Below, in pieces: positions 15,515 through 24,006 of a DNA stretch of 53,909 nt. Numbering within the stretch: the stretch's first letter is position 1; each line of letters opens with the position of its first letter. The stretch spans positions 1 to 53,909 of IMG/VR virus record IMGVR_UViG_3300048597_000276; one strand, 5' to 3'. Below the pieces are notes generated by a model. The model was not told the origin of the DNA, made no database searches, and saw only the letters and a program-made list of their open reading frames with translations. The DNA comes from a virus. The translations under genes and the position numbers were made by a program.

Positions 15515-18500
15515 TCACCAGTGCTCGTGGTTGACGGGGGCGACCGCTGCCTTGAGGCGCGCGCGCACGCGGCGCTCGACATGGTCGATCGAGGCGTAGA
15601 ACTGAGCCTGTGGGCTGGCACCGCCGATGCCCTCGCGCATGATCGCGATCACCACGTCGGCGGCGATCTGCGAGCCGAGGCAGCGGCAGGCGTCGTGGTA
15701 GAAGTCGACCGCCTGGGTGGCCATCATGCCGTCGTCGTCGGCGAAGAACTGGTCCCAGGTCCGGATCACGTCCTGGCACAGCTGCATGGCCGGACCGATG
15801 CCGGCGGCACAGCCATGCTCGCCCGGGTGGCGGCCGGCCTGGACGCAGATCTCCTTGGCCCGGATCATGCTGTCGCGCATGACGATCATCCGAGAGAGCT
15901 TGCGCTTGGGGTAGGCCGCGAGGTCCCGCGCCAGCATCGGCAGGTTGCGGGCGTACCGCTCGCCGCGGCGGCTGTTGTCGACGTAGCCGACATGGGCCAG
16001 GGCCACGTCGGGCAGGAGCGTGGCGCAGCCCGTGCCCTCGTTGATCCCGATCTCGGCGTGCTCGTGCAACATGCCCCAGAACCGCATGGGCTTGCCGCTC
16101 TTGCGCTCCGGGCGCCGGCGGAACAGCCGGCCGGGGATGTCGGGCGGCCAGGCCGCGTCGACCGCGAAGTGGCACTGGCGGATCGCGAAGGTGTGCACCG
16201 GGCTCTCGCGCAGGTAGCGCCAGAGCAGGGCCGGCGAGATCAGCTTCTCGTCGGCGTCGATCATGAGGATCCAGTCGCCGCGGCACCGCTCGAGTGCCGC
16301 GTTGCGCGGCGTCTCGAAACCGACCTCGAGCGGGCTGGCGTGCTCGAACAGCACCGCCCCGTACTGCAGCGCGATCCGGCGCGCCTCCTCACCCATGCCG
16401 CAGTCGGCGATGACGATCTCGTCGACGATCGGTGCGATCGACCGCAGGCACCAGTGCAGGTTGTCGGCGGCATCCCGGCCGCCGACCATCATGCACGCCG
16501 AGAGGGTCTGCCGGGGCCGCTGCTGGGTCAGCTTGCGGTCCCAGTCCAGCTCGCCGAGCGGCGCCCCGTCGGCGAAGTAGGTGCAGTAGGTGTTGCCCAG
16601 CGGCAGGCCGGTGACCGGGCACCACTGGTCGGCGACCTGATCGAGGATGAAGCCCGGCTTCTTCCTCAGCAGGTCCTCGAAGTCGGGAACCTCGAACTCA
16701 CGGATGTGCTGGCGCGGGTGGGTCTTGGGCTGCTGCGTCTCCCAGGGCCCGAACGGCGTCGAGATCAGGATCAGCGCGCCCTTGGCCGCCACCGCCTCGA
16801 GCCCCTGGATCACGCCCGTCGGGTCGAAGACGTGCTCGAGCACCTCGGCCATGACGATCACGTCGAAGTGGCCGCCGACCAGCTTGGCCGGCAGGAGCTG
16901 CCCCTCGTGGCCCCGGTAGAAGGCGATCCGGCTCGGCTCGTCGCAGAACTTGTCGGCCAGCCCGCGCGCGCGGGCGATCTCATCCGAGCTCGCGTCGATG
17001 CCGACCACGGTCGAGCCGGGGAAAGAGTTGGCGAGGACGATGGCGCACTCGCCCTGCGAGCACCCCCAGTCCAGGATCCGCAGCGGCTTGCCGGCCTTCG
17101 CCAGCGGCGACCGCTCCGCGATCATGTCGCGCATGCGGGCATAGCGGCTGAAGGGCGCTTCCTTGAACCGCGACGGTGGGGCCTGCAGCAAGCCCTCGGT
17201 GATGTGGCCGTTGTTCGGCCCGACCTTGGTGTCGTACAGCTCGGCCAGCGCCTCGCGCGACAGCGCATGGGCATACCGGGCCCGCAGCTCCTCGGCGAAC
17301 CGGTCCATGCGCGGGTCGGGGCCTTCCGCGAACCGCCAGTGATCGCGGTCGCGCTCGTACTGGGCCACGACCCGGAACGCGGCCTGGATGTCCTGGCGCT
17401 GGTAGAAGTGGCGTGCGAGCGCGAACGGGTCCGAGCAGGCCCGCCTGACGATGGCCTCGACCTCGGCCTCGACCTGCTGTGCCACACCGCCCCAGCTGAG
17501 CTCCGCGGCACGGTGGCGCCCCATGACGGACAGGTGCCGGGCATAGTCCCGGTCCTCGAGCACGCGCAGCGTGGCCGTGACCAGGTCCTCGACCACCTGC
17601 GGAGCGCCGGCGTGCGGGGCACCGGCCGTCGGCACCAGGATCCCGGCGTCGCCCACCGTCTCGGGCAGAGCACCGCGGTCGGTGGAGATCCAGGGCAGGC
17701 CGCACGCCATCGCCTCCATGGCGGTGATGCAGCTCGTCTCGTTGAAGCCGGGGTCGATGGGGGCCGGCGTCGGATAGACCGCGGCCGAGCCCGAGGCCAT
17801 CAGCCGGTAGAGCTCGGCCTTGCCGAGCGGCTCGTGCCAGACGACGCGATCGCCGAAGCCGGCCGCGAGCTGGCGCAGGTGGCGGTAGTAGGGCTCGATC
17901 GCCGGGTTCGGCATGTCGTAGGCGGCGACGTGGAGCTGCACGCCCGGGCGCGCCTGGAGCAGCCGTGGCAGGATCCCGCCCAGCAGCACCTCCAGCCCGC
18001 GCTCGGGGCGGTTGGTGTAGATCAGCCGGTCGGGCACGCGCTTGACGTCGCGGGTGGCCTTCTCGATCACCTCGAGGTCGATGCCGTTGCGGCTGACCAG
18101 GAAGTCCTCGGCCGCGAGGTCGGTGCAGAGCTGGAGGTACTGGTCGCGCTGGAACTCGCTGACCGTCATGATGCGGTCGATGCCGTGCACCGTCGCCATC
18201 AGCTCCTGGGTACGCCGGGCCTGCATCAGGTCGTGGACCCACAGGATCGAGGCCTTGGCGTGGGTGCGGACCGCGAAGTAGCGCGGGTTGCGCTGGACCA
18301 GGAGCAGGTCGCAGGCGAGCGTGCCGGCCATGCTCTGGAAGGCGTCGAGCGGCAGGAGCATCACGCCCCGCCAGTGTTCGGGCTTCTCGACGTTGGCGAA
18401 AGCGATGACGCGGTGGCCGCGCTCGACGAGCGCCCGGGCCAGCTGCAGGCCGGCAGTCTCGCTGCCGCCCAGGGAAACCGCGAGGGGATCGGGCATCTGC

Positions 18501-18541
18501 AAGGCCAAGCCTGGGATGACGAACCTCACGTCGAGTTTCAT
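15515..18541 (-). CDS. GT4 glycosyltransferase - methyltransferase - GT2 glycosyltransferase fusion
   Basis: 1008 residues with three enzyme domains. Residues 1-365 are a GT-B (GT4-like) glycosyltransferase: LGGSETAG near 24-31, and the acceptor/donor motif FNETSCITAMEAMACGLP with the E-x7-E pair Glu268/Glu276. Residues 430-665 are a class I SAM-dependent methyltransferase: LDWGCSQGE at 490-498, acidic Asp516, MAEVLEHVF at 564-572. Residues 680-870 are a GT-A (GT2) glycosyltransferase: a Rossmann start ACMMVGG, then the IDADEK metal site at 761-766. A helical tail follows. All key motifs look intact. The gene sits between the capsid gene and neck genes with a terminator and promoter-like region in front, as a late-expressed moron would. 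Likely role: building or attaching a methylated glycan on virion or host surface (inference). Confidence 0.85.
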   Translation of the reverse strand: MKLDVRFVIPGLALQMPDPLAVSLGGSETAGLQLARALVERGHRVIAFANVEKPEHWRGVMLLPLDAFQSMAGTLACDLLLVQRNPRYFAVRTHAKASILWVHDLMQARRTQELMATVHGIDRIMTVSEFQRDQYLQLCTDLAAEDFLVSRNGIDLEVIEKATRDVKRVPDRLIYTNRPERGLEVLLGGILPRLLQARPGVQLHVAAYDMPNPAIEPYYRHLRQLAAGFGDRVVWHEPLGKAELYRLMASGSAAVYPTPAPIDPGFNETSCITAMEAMACGLPWISTDRGALPETVGDAGILVPTAGAPHAGAPQVVEDLVTATLRVLEDRDYARHLSVMGRHRAAELSWGGVAQQVEAEVEAIVRRACSDPFALARHFYQRQDIQAAFRVVAQYERDRDHWRFAEGPDPRMDRFAEELRARYAHALSREALAELYDTKVGPNNGHITEGLLQAPPSRFKEAPFSRYARMRDMIAERSPLAKAGKPLRILDWGCSQGECAIVLANSFPGSTVVGIDASSDEIARARGLADKFCDEPSRIAFYRGHEGQLLPAKLVGGHFDVIVMAEVLEHVFDPTGVIQGLEAVAAKGALILISTPFGPWETQQPKTHPRQHIREFEVPDFEDLLRKKPGFILDQVADQWCPVTGLPLGNTYCTYFADGAPLGELDWDRKLTQQRPRQTLSACMMVGGRDAADNLHWCLRSIAPIVDEIVIADCGMGEEARRIALQYGAVLFEHASPLEVGFETPRNAALERCRGDWILMIDADEKLISPALLWRYLRESPVHTFAIRQCHFAVDAAWPPDIPGRLFRRRPERKSGKPMRFWGMLHEHAEIGINEGTGCATLLPDVALAHVGYVDNSRRGERYARNLPMLARDLAAYPKRKLSRMIVMRDSMIRAKEICVQAGRHPGEHGCAAGIGPAMQLCQDVIRTWDQFFADDDGMMATQAVDFYHDACRCLGSQIAADVVIAIMREGIGGASPQAQFYASIDHVERRVRARLKAAVAPVNHEHW

Positions 18542-18542
18542 T

Positions 18543-18578
18543 TAGGTATCCTGCGAGGTTAGCAACGCTGGTCCTATA
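18543..18578 (-). promoter_or_regulatory. Promoter/leader region of the glycosyltransferase fusion
   Basis: On the minus strand a TATAGG element (18573-18578) is followed by GCGTTGCTAACC and then GCAGGA before the ATG. GCGTTGCTAACC also occurs upstream of the small terminase gene, and TATAG followed by TAACC is the core of the plus-strand promoter/leader family. No good -35 is visible. The site follows a terminator, which supports independent transcription. Confidence 0.45.
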
Positions 18579-18609
18579 CTCCCGTTCCTGTCCTGGGAGA
18601 AGAGTCCGC

Positions 18610-18641
18610 CGAAACGACAACGGGCGGCCGAAGCCGCCCGT
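18610..18641 (-). terminator. Terminator after the major capsid gene
   Basis: CGGGCGGC and GCCGCCCG (18621-18640) form a perfect 8-bp stem with a four-base loop. On the minus strand it is followed by TTGTCGTTT, a weak U-rich tail. It separates the capsid gene from the glycosyltransferase fusion. Confidence 0.6.
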
Positions 18642-18672
18642 CGCACCCTCGCAGGGTCTCCTAGACCGCCGG

Positions 18673-19647
18673 TCAGGCGGTCTTGATGAGGTAGGAGAGC
18701 GGCCGGCCGCTGATCTGCTCGCTCTGGTAGTAGCCCGCCTCGAGAACCTCGATCTTGGGCTCGCCGGCCTTGTCGTAGACCGAGCGGAAGACGGCCAGAT
18801 CGAGGGTGTCGCCCGCACCCGTCTTGTAGGGCAGCTCGGGCGGGTTCCACCTGAACCTGGTGACGAAGTTCGGCGACATGTCGCTCGGCGCCGACGGGTC
18901 GATGTAGGCGAACAGGCAGATCCGGCCCCAGATGCCGGAGTTGCTCATGCTCTGGCCTTCCTTGGCCGAGTTGTAGATCGCGTCGGCGGTAATCATCCGC
19001 CCGACCTTGAACACGTCGTCGCGCAGGCGCTGATCCGGCAGCTCGCCGCCGCTCGTGTACTTGAACAGCTCGAGCAGGGTGGCGTTGCGGCGGACCTCGT
19101 TGATCGACTGCCAGTCGATGATGACCGCGTTGGGCCTCATCCCGGTCAAATTCCAGATCGCCGTGTGGGCGCTGTTGACCTGCCCGAGGATGTCGGTCGA
19201 TGCGGTCCATGCGCCCGAGACGATCGTCTGCGGCCCGCCGGAGCTGGTCATCAGCTGCGCGACCCGGAACTCCTGGGCGCGCTTGAGCTGGGTGACGACC
19301 AGATCCGCGTGGTTCTCGCGGACCCGGATCGCGGTGTCCGCGTTGGCCACGTCCTCGAGCGCGATGTCGGCGCCCAGGGCCCGGTTCGGGCAGAAGTAGG
19401 TCGCCGACCCCGTGGTGAAGCTCACGCGGCCGGGCACGGCGCGCGGCGCGCGGAGGTCCTGCGGGATACGCAGCCAGGGGTCCGGATCGAACACGCGGTA
19501 GAGACCGGACTGCTTCTCGACCGGGATGGCGGGCGCCACCTGGTCGGCGATGAAGCTGCCGCCCTCCTTGCGGAACGCCATGCTCGCGAAGCGGCTGAGC
19601 ATGGGGTCGTAGTAAGCCGAACGGCCGACGGGATAGGTGCCAGGCAT
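18673..19647 (-). CDS. Major capsid protein
   Basis: 324 residues, the expected size for an HK97-fold capsid subunit. Starts MPGTYPVGRSAYYDPMLSRF; contains GGSFIADQVAPAIPVEKQSG and, further on, ALGADIALEDVANAD, typical of major capsid proteins in Mu-like and related head modules. The C-terminal half holds the long beta strands and an EVLEAGYYQSEQ ending. It is followed by a terminator, matching a need for high expression, and preceded by cement and protease genes. Confidence 0.85.
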   Translation of the reverse strand: MPGTYPVGRSAYYDPMLSRFASMAFRKEGGSFIADQVAPAIPVEKQSGLYRVFDPDPWLRIPQDLRAPRAVPGRVSFTTGSATYFCPNRALGADIALEDVANADTAIRVRENHADLVVTQLKRAQEFRVAQLMTSSGGPQTIVSGAWTASTDILGQVNSAHTAIWNLTGMRPNAVIIDWQSINEVRRNATLLELFKYTSGGELPDQRLRDDVFKVGRMITADAIYNSAKEGQSMSNSGIWGRICLFAYIDPSAPSDMSPNFVTRFRWNPPELPYKTGAGDTLDLAVFRSVYDKAGEPKIEVLEAGYYQSEQISGRPLSYLIKTA

Positions 19648-19661
19648 CTACGTCTCCCTCC

Positions 19662-20051
19662 TCAGTTCACCGCGCCGACGAGGCGCCAGGGCGTGCCGAG
19701 GCGGACCTCCATCACGTCGCCGGGCACCGCCTTTTCCATGGCGCGCCCGAGGACGATGTCTCCCGAAGCCGCGGCCACCACGCCGCCCGAGGCGCCCGTG
19801 GTGATGAAGGTCTGCGGGGCCACGCTGTTCTGGCAGTAGACCCGGGCATAGCCCTCGACCGCGACCGAAGCGGCCTCGCCCGAGCGGGGCGAGTTGTAGA
19901 GGACGCCGGCCAGACCGTTGGTGGCGGCAGCGCCGGCCGAGCCGACCAGCGCGACGCCACCCGACCCGTTCCAGCTCACGAAGCGGTAGAGGGCCCCCGA
20001 GAGGTCCCCGACCGCAGGGGCCGTGACGACCCATGGCTCAGCGACGCTCAT
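19662..20051 (-). CDS. Capsid cement / decoration protein, DUF2190-like
   Basis: 129 residues, small Ala/Gly/Val-rich beta protein starting MSVAEPWVVTAPAVGDLSGA. Contains GVALVGSAGAAATNGLAGVL and ends with EVRLGTPWRLVGAVN. Size, composition and position directly before the major capsid gene match the DUF2190 decoration proteins that stabilise the shell. It overlaps nothing and lies 3 bases after the protease gene. Confidence 0.7.
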   Translation of the reverse strand: MSVAEPWVVTAPAVGDLSGALYRFVSWNGSGGVALVGSAGAAATNGLAGVLYNSPRSGEAASVAVEGYARVYCQNSVAPQTFITTGASGGVVAAASGDIVLGRAMEKAVPGDVMEVRLGTPWRLVGAVN

Positions 20052-20054
20052 CGC

Positions 20055-21419
20055 TTACCTCCCAGCCGCCGACCAGCGGCGCTTCAGCTCGGCGTTGTTG
20101 GGATTGGCCAGGACCTGAGTCCGCGCCTGCTCGTAGGAGAGGCTCGGGTTCTTGACCATCAGCTCGTCGGTCATCTGGGCCAGGGCCAGGCCGGCGTCCT
20201 GCGGCTCGCCCATCAGCTCGGCGCGGGCCTCGCCGGCCATGTCGCTGCCGCGGACCTGCTCGGAGAACAGCACGTCGACCCGCTTGTTGATGCGGTCGGC
20301 GAGGTCCTCGAGCACCTTGGCCGGATCGGTCGCGGCCGCGGCCTCGTCGGCGTCGCGCTTGAAGGTCACCGCCTTGGGCGCCTCCGCACGGGTGACCATG
20401 TCGGCCAGGGCGCGGAAGTGGCCGTGGAAGGCCGGCACCTTGCAGCGCCGGGCCAGCTGGTCGATCCGGTCCTGCCGGCGCAGCTCGGCGGTCTCGGCCG
20501 TCTGCCGCTGCAGCTCCTGGTTCTGCTCCTCGAGCCGCTGCAGGCGCAGCGCCATGTCGCCGCCGCCGTTGGCCGCCAGCTTCTCGGCGTCCGCGAGCCT
20601 GCGGTTCAGCTCCTCGTTCTGCCGCTGCAGTTCGGCGAGCCGCACCGCAGCGTCTTCGGCCCCGGGCTGAGCCGGGGTGTTGTCAGGGGTCGGCATCCCG
20701 GGATCCTTCGGTTCGTCGGGGGTGAGCTGGAGGAACACGCTCTCGGCACCGGCCGAGAACGCGGCCAGGGAAGCGGAGACCGGCTTCAGGCCGGAGACCG
20801 CCGGCGGGTGTGCGCCCAGCAGCGCCACCGCCTTGAGCACGACAGGGAGCTTGATCTTGTCGACCTTCAGGTCGAACCAGACCTCGGCCGAGACCGCGTC
20901 GTATCGCTTCTCGCGGATCAGCTCGACGAGCTCGTCGGGCACGTCGCGGAAGTCGGCGACCAGCACGTCGCCCTCGAGCCGGAGGTTCTCGACCCAGCCC
21001 CAGGCCGGGGCATCCTCGGCCTTGACGTGGCCGACCTTCACCGGCGGGCTGAACCCGGCCAGGGCGAAGGCGTCGACCATCTTGGCCAGGTCGTCCTTGG
21101 TGAACTTGTTCCCGTTCCAGGTGCCGACGCGCATGATCTCGACGCTGGAGATCTTGGCCGAGAAGGCACGCTCGGCCGGGGCGTCCTTCTTGATGAACCC
21201 CTCCGGGTTGAGCTCCAGCGTCTGGGCTGGCTTGTCGTCGTTCTCGTACCGCTGGGCACCGGAGCGCGAGGCGTAGTCGCCGCACAGCATGTTGGGCCGA
21301 TAGCCCTCGTCGGCGCCGAAGTCGTTGAGCTTGCAGCCCATGCCGTCGTCGCGCCGGCTGAAGCAGCCGTCGCAGCGGTCGTGGCCAGGGGCGACGCGAT
21401 AGTCCTTCGGCTTCGGCAT
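20055..21419 (-). CDS. Prohead protease/scaffold, Mu gpI-like
   Basis: 454 residues from ATG at 21419 with GAGAGG in front; the longer frame reads through a promoter region. It has an unusual Cys-rich start (CDGCFSRRDDGMGCKL, CGDY) and then the gpI-like protease region: MRVGTWNGNKFTKDDLAKMV, PPVKVGHVKAEDAPAWGWVE, DAVSAEVWFDLKV. After residue ~250 the chain becomes a long coiled coil (LAELQRQNEELNRRLADAEK), the scaffold part. It matures the prohead. The Cys-rich N-terminal extension is not usual for the family and may bind metal. Confidence 0.8.
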   Translation of the reverse strand: MPKPKDYRVAPGHDRCDGCFSRRDDGMGCKLNDFGADEGYRPNMLCGDYASRSGAQRYENDDKPAQTLELNPEGFIKKDAPAERAFSAKISSVEIMRVGTWNGNKFTKDDLAKMVDAFALAGFSPPVKVGHVKAEDAPAWGWVENLRLEGDVLVADFRDVPDELVELIREKRYDAVSAEVWFDLKVDKIKLPVVLKAVALLGAHPPAVSGLKPVSASLAAFSAGAESVFLQLTPDEPKDPGMPTPDNTPAQPGAEDAAVRLAELQRQNEELNRRLADAEKLAANGGGDMALRLQRLEEQNQELQRQTAETAELRRQDRIDQLARRCKVPAFHGHFRALADMVTRAEAPKAVTFKRDADEAAAATDPAKVLEDLADRINKRVDVLFSEQVRGSDMAGEARAELMGEPQDAGLALAQMTDELMVKNPSLSYEQARTQVLANPNNAELKRRWSAAGR

Positions 21420-21433
21420 CCGACCTCTCTCCG

Positions 21434-21502
21434 CTGGAGGCGGTAAAGCACCGCCACTCCAATCGGATAGCGATCCTATACCACGGGATCGGGCAATGAG
21501 AA
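21434..21502 (-). promoter_or_regulatory. Candidate promoter and leader hairpin before the protease gene
   Basis: Minus strand TTCTCA (21497-21502) and TATAGG (21475-21480) are 16 bases apart, as in the plus-strand family. A GGCGGT/ACCGCC hairpin follows at about 21439-21455, before the ribosome site. It lies in a 115-base gap, the longest in the head module. Confidence 0.4.
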
Positions 21503-21534
21503 TAGATGGCTGTTTAGGGACGAAAGTCCGCTGA

Positions 21535-21903
21535 TTAGAAGGCGAGCGCCCTGGTGCTGACCACGATGCCGTCGAGCAGGTCGTAGTAGCCGGCCGGATT
21601 GACCAGCCGCAGGACGCCATGGTTGCGGCCGCCCATCAGAGCCGTGATCGAGTTCGTCATGGCGATGTCGAGCAGGCCCAGGCTCTGATTGACCACGGTG
21701 ATCCCGGAGCTCGGCGCGCTGAGGACGAAGGCCGGGCTCGCGAGTGGCACGTCGCCGCTGTAGTGGAACAGCGCATATTGCAGGCTGGTCCAGCCCGCGA
21801 GATCGAAGGCCGTGCCCGACTGGGTGACGACCTCGACGCCCAGGACCAGCGAGTTGCCGGCCTTGATCGGCTCGCCGACGTCGCCGATCGCCTCGGTGCT
21901 CAC
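21535..21903 (-). CDS. Small virion-associated protein, unknown family
   Basis: 122 residues from a GTG overlapping the previous stop (GTGA). Contains IKAGNSLVLGVEVVTQSGTA, a beta-rich middle and GGRNHGVLRLVNPAGYYDLL near the end. The beta-sheet character and the position after a similar beta-rich gene suggest a head fibre or decoration component. A gap of 115 bases follows. Confidence 0.6.
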   Translation of the reverse strand: MSTEAIGDVGEPIKAGNSLVLGVEVVTQSGTAFDLAGWTSLQYALFHYSGDVPLASPAFVLSAPSSGITVVNQSLGLLDIAMTNSITALMGGRNHGVLRLVNPAGYYDLLDGIVVSTRALAF

Positions 21904-22496
21904 GGCAGGCTGTAGTCGAGATCGTTGACGGTGTAGGTGCCCTGCGCACCGAAGGTCTCGGGAACGATCCGGCTGACCACCACCGCCGCGTCGCCGTCCG
22001 AGGTTAGGTTGATCGCCGTGCCACCGCTGGTGGCCGCGACCTTGAAGGTGTCGGTGGTGGCGTCGCGGACGAAGTAGATCGTCCCCTCGGTCAGGCCGCC
22101 CGGTGCCGTGCCGTTGAGGAAGACGATCTGGTTCGTGTCCGAGAAGCCGTGCCCCTCGCTGGAGATCACGTCGGTCGAGACGTCGACCTGGATCTCCTTG
22201 TAGCCGGTCGAGCCCAGCGGGAACATGCCGCGGAAGGTGCCCGACGTGCTGGCCGAGAACAGCCCGACGAAGCAGATCGTGGAACCCGCCGGGACGTCGA
22301 ACGTCTCCGATCCGGCCCAGCTCTTGACCGCAGCGGATGCCGCCGACCAGGCGATGGCCTGGCGCGCATAGGCCGGCGAGCCGCCGGAGACCTCGTTGGC
22401 ACCCGTGGTCGACCATGCCGTGTGCAGCGAGGCGTGCGTCGCCAGGGCGTCGATACCATCGAGCAGCGAGTTCCTGGTCGCGACCGTCATCGTCAT
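21900..22496 (-). CDS. Beta-rich virion protein
   Basis: 198 residues starting MTMTVATRNSLLDGIDALAT. The N-terminal ~80 residues (NEVSGGSPAYARQAIAWSAA) are a pattern I associate with small phage structural proteins. The C-terminal part has Gly/Thr-rich beta hairpins including EGHGFSDTNQIVFLNG and TYTVNDLDYSLP. It overlaps its neighbours by 4 bases on both sides, so it is translated together with them. Confidence 0.65.
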   Translation of the reverse strand: MTMTVATRNSLLDGIDALATHASLHTAWSTTGANEVSGGSPAYARQAIAWSAASAAVKSWAGSETFDVPAGSTICFVGLFSASTSGTFRGMFPLGSTGYKEIQVDVSTDVISSEGHGFSDTNQIVFLNGTAPGGLTEGTIYFVRDATTDTFKVAATSGGTAINLTSDGDAAVVVSRIVPETFGAQGTYTVNDLDYSLP

Positions 22497-23953
22497 GCGC
22501 GGACCCTTATCAGTCGTCGGTCGGCATATCTGCCTGTCATGGGTATTCTATCCCGGATCGTCGTGCGGAGGTAGATCACTCTCGCCGGCGGCTGGCCCGG
22601 GTCCTCGCCGGCACCGCAGACCACGTTCGGGCGGCTGGAGCCGGCGGCGGCACCGTTGCCCGCGCGCGCGCCCAGGGCGATCACGTTGCCCGCCGTCTGG
22701 CCGCTGGCTGATGTGGCTGCGGCCTTGCGGCCGGCCGCCGCCGCGCCGCTCCGCGCCTCGGCTTGCGCCGAGAGCACGATGATCTTGGCCCCGGTCGCGG
22801 CCGCACCTGTGACCTGCGCCGCCGAGGCCGAGCCGGTCGCATGCTTGCCGCCGGCGACGGTAGCACTGCTGCTGGCCGAGCCCGCGGACGAGCTCGAGGC
22901 ACCAGGCTCCAGGACGGTGACGCTGCAGCGGTTCGCGCCAGCCGCCGCGCCCGACACGGCCTTGCGGCCCGAGGCCGAAGCACTCGCGACGGCCGCACCT
23001 GCCGCACTGCGCGCAGCGCCCTTGCTGCCGGTGACCGTCGCGCGCGGCGCATGCGCCCCAGCGGCCGAACTGGCGATCGCCTTGCCGCCAGCGGCAGTCG
23101 CACTCGCACGCGCGGCGCCCGAGGTCGGTGCCGCCGACGCATGGCCGCCCGAGGCAACCGCGCCATCGGCCGTCGCGGACCCGGCCGCCAGCCCTGCCCC
23201 GGCCTTGATGCCAGCCGCCGCCACCGAGGACTCGGCCGAGCCCGCAGCCGTGCTGCTGGCATTCATGCTGCCGGTGACGGCGACGTCCGACCGCTTCGAG
23301 CCGACCGCGCGCCGCTCGCCGAACGGCATGATCTCGATCAGTTGGCCGACCGAGCGCACGTTCGCGCTGGTCCAGGCAGCACTCTGCGGGCCGCTGGTCA
23401 GCGTGTAGCGGATCTCGACGGTCTGCTGATTGGCGATGAACTCGGCGAGTTCGTCGGTCAGCGGCGAAGCCGACGGTGAGTTGATACCCGTCATGCCGGC
23501 GATGCCGAGCACCAGGGACGCGACGTCGGGCAGGCTCGGCAGGCTCGGCGCCGGGTCGCCGGTATTGCTCGGGGCCGACGCCGCCTGCGGGATGTTGGGG
23601 CTGCCACCCGGCACCTCGATCGCGGTGACCGAGATCGTGGACGCGTTGGTGCTGGTCAGGGTGATCGTCATCGCCGAGGGCGAGTCCGGCGCCTGCGCCA
23701 CCCACGTCGTCACGCGGGCGGAGGGCGAAACGCCGCTGACCGCGGTGCCGTTCGCGATCTCCGTCCAGGTCAGCCCCGCGCCGTTGTCGTTCAGCGAGAA
23801 AGGATCAGGAGCCGTGCCGGCGCCGATGCGCGCGACGCCGGTGATCTGGATCAGCGCGCCTGCGGTCGGCGTGAAGCTGTCGCTGGTGACCGTGTTGGTG
23901 CTGGCGCCCTTGGTCGCTGGCGACGTCAGCGCGACAGGTGCGGAAATCGCCAT
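22493..23953 (-). CDS. Repeat-rich structural protein, probable head or tail fibre
   Basis: 486 residues. Residues 1-115 look like a beta-sandwich (SFTPTAGALIQITGVARIG, then TLTSTNASTISVTAIEVPGG); 115-215 continue with a second folded part. Residues about 216-440 are eleven 20-residue repeats built on G-x-K-x-A-x-S-x-A-A-G. The end is a basic beta tail. Composition in the repeats is almost only Ala, Gly, Ser and Thr with one Lys/Arg per unit. It follows the portal gene and has a possible promoter. Likely a virion fibre. Confidence 0.65.
   Translation of the reverse strand: MAISAPVALTSPATKGASTNTVTSDSFTPTAGALIQITGVARIGAGTAPDPFSLNDNGAGLTWTEIANGTAVSGVSPSARVTTWVAQAPDSPSAMTITLTSTNASTISVTAIEVPGGSPNIPQAASAPSNTGDPAPSLPSLPDVASLVLGIAGMTGINSPSASPLTDELAEFIANQQTVEIRYTLTSGPQSAAWTSANVRSVGQLIEIMPFGERRAVGSKRSDVAVTGSMNASSTAAGSAESSVAAAGIKAGAGLAAGSATADGAVASGGHASAAPTSGAARASATAAGGKAIASSAAGAHAPRATVTGSKGAARSAAGAAVASASASGRKAVSGAAAGANRCSVTVLEPGASSSSAGSASSSATVAGGKHATGSASAAQVTGAAATGAKIIVLSAQAEARSGAAAAGRKAAATSASGQTAGNVIALGARAGNGAAAGSSRPNVVCGAGEDPGQPPARVIYLRTTIRDRIPMTGRYADRRLIRVRA
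22633..23308 (-). repeat. Eleven 20-residue (60-bp) degenerate tandem repeats
   Basis: Aligned units read GGKAIASSAAGAHAPRATVT, GSKGAARSAAGAAVASASAS, GRKAVSGAAAGANRCSVTVL, GGKHATGSASAAQVTGAAAT and so on; two units are 19 and one 21 residues. The G-x-K at the start and A-A-G at positions 9-11 are kept while other positions drift. The regular period suggests a beta-solenoid or similar fibre shaft. Confidence 0.8.
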
Positions 23954-23979
23954 CGCAGGCTCCCGGCTAGGTGGGCAGC

Positions 23980-23985
23980 CTTATA
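23980..23985 (-). promoter_or_regulatory. Possible extended -10 before the repeat-protein gene
   Basis: On the minus strand TGCTATAAG is a near-ideal extended -10 element, about 25 bases before the gene's start. No good -35 is visible. It could give extra transcription to the head genes downstream. Confidence 0.3.
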
Positions 23986-24006
23986 GCAGGAAGCGATGCC
24001 TACTGT

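Noticed and set aside
15452-18562. A 1036-codon plus-strand frame opposite the glycosyltransferase fusion
   Set aside because: Antisense shadow: the minus strand codes three recognisable enzyme domains, and the plus-strand product has no family features.
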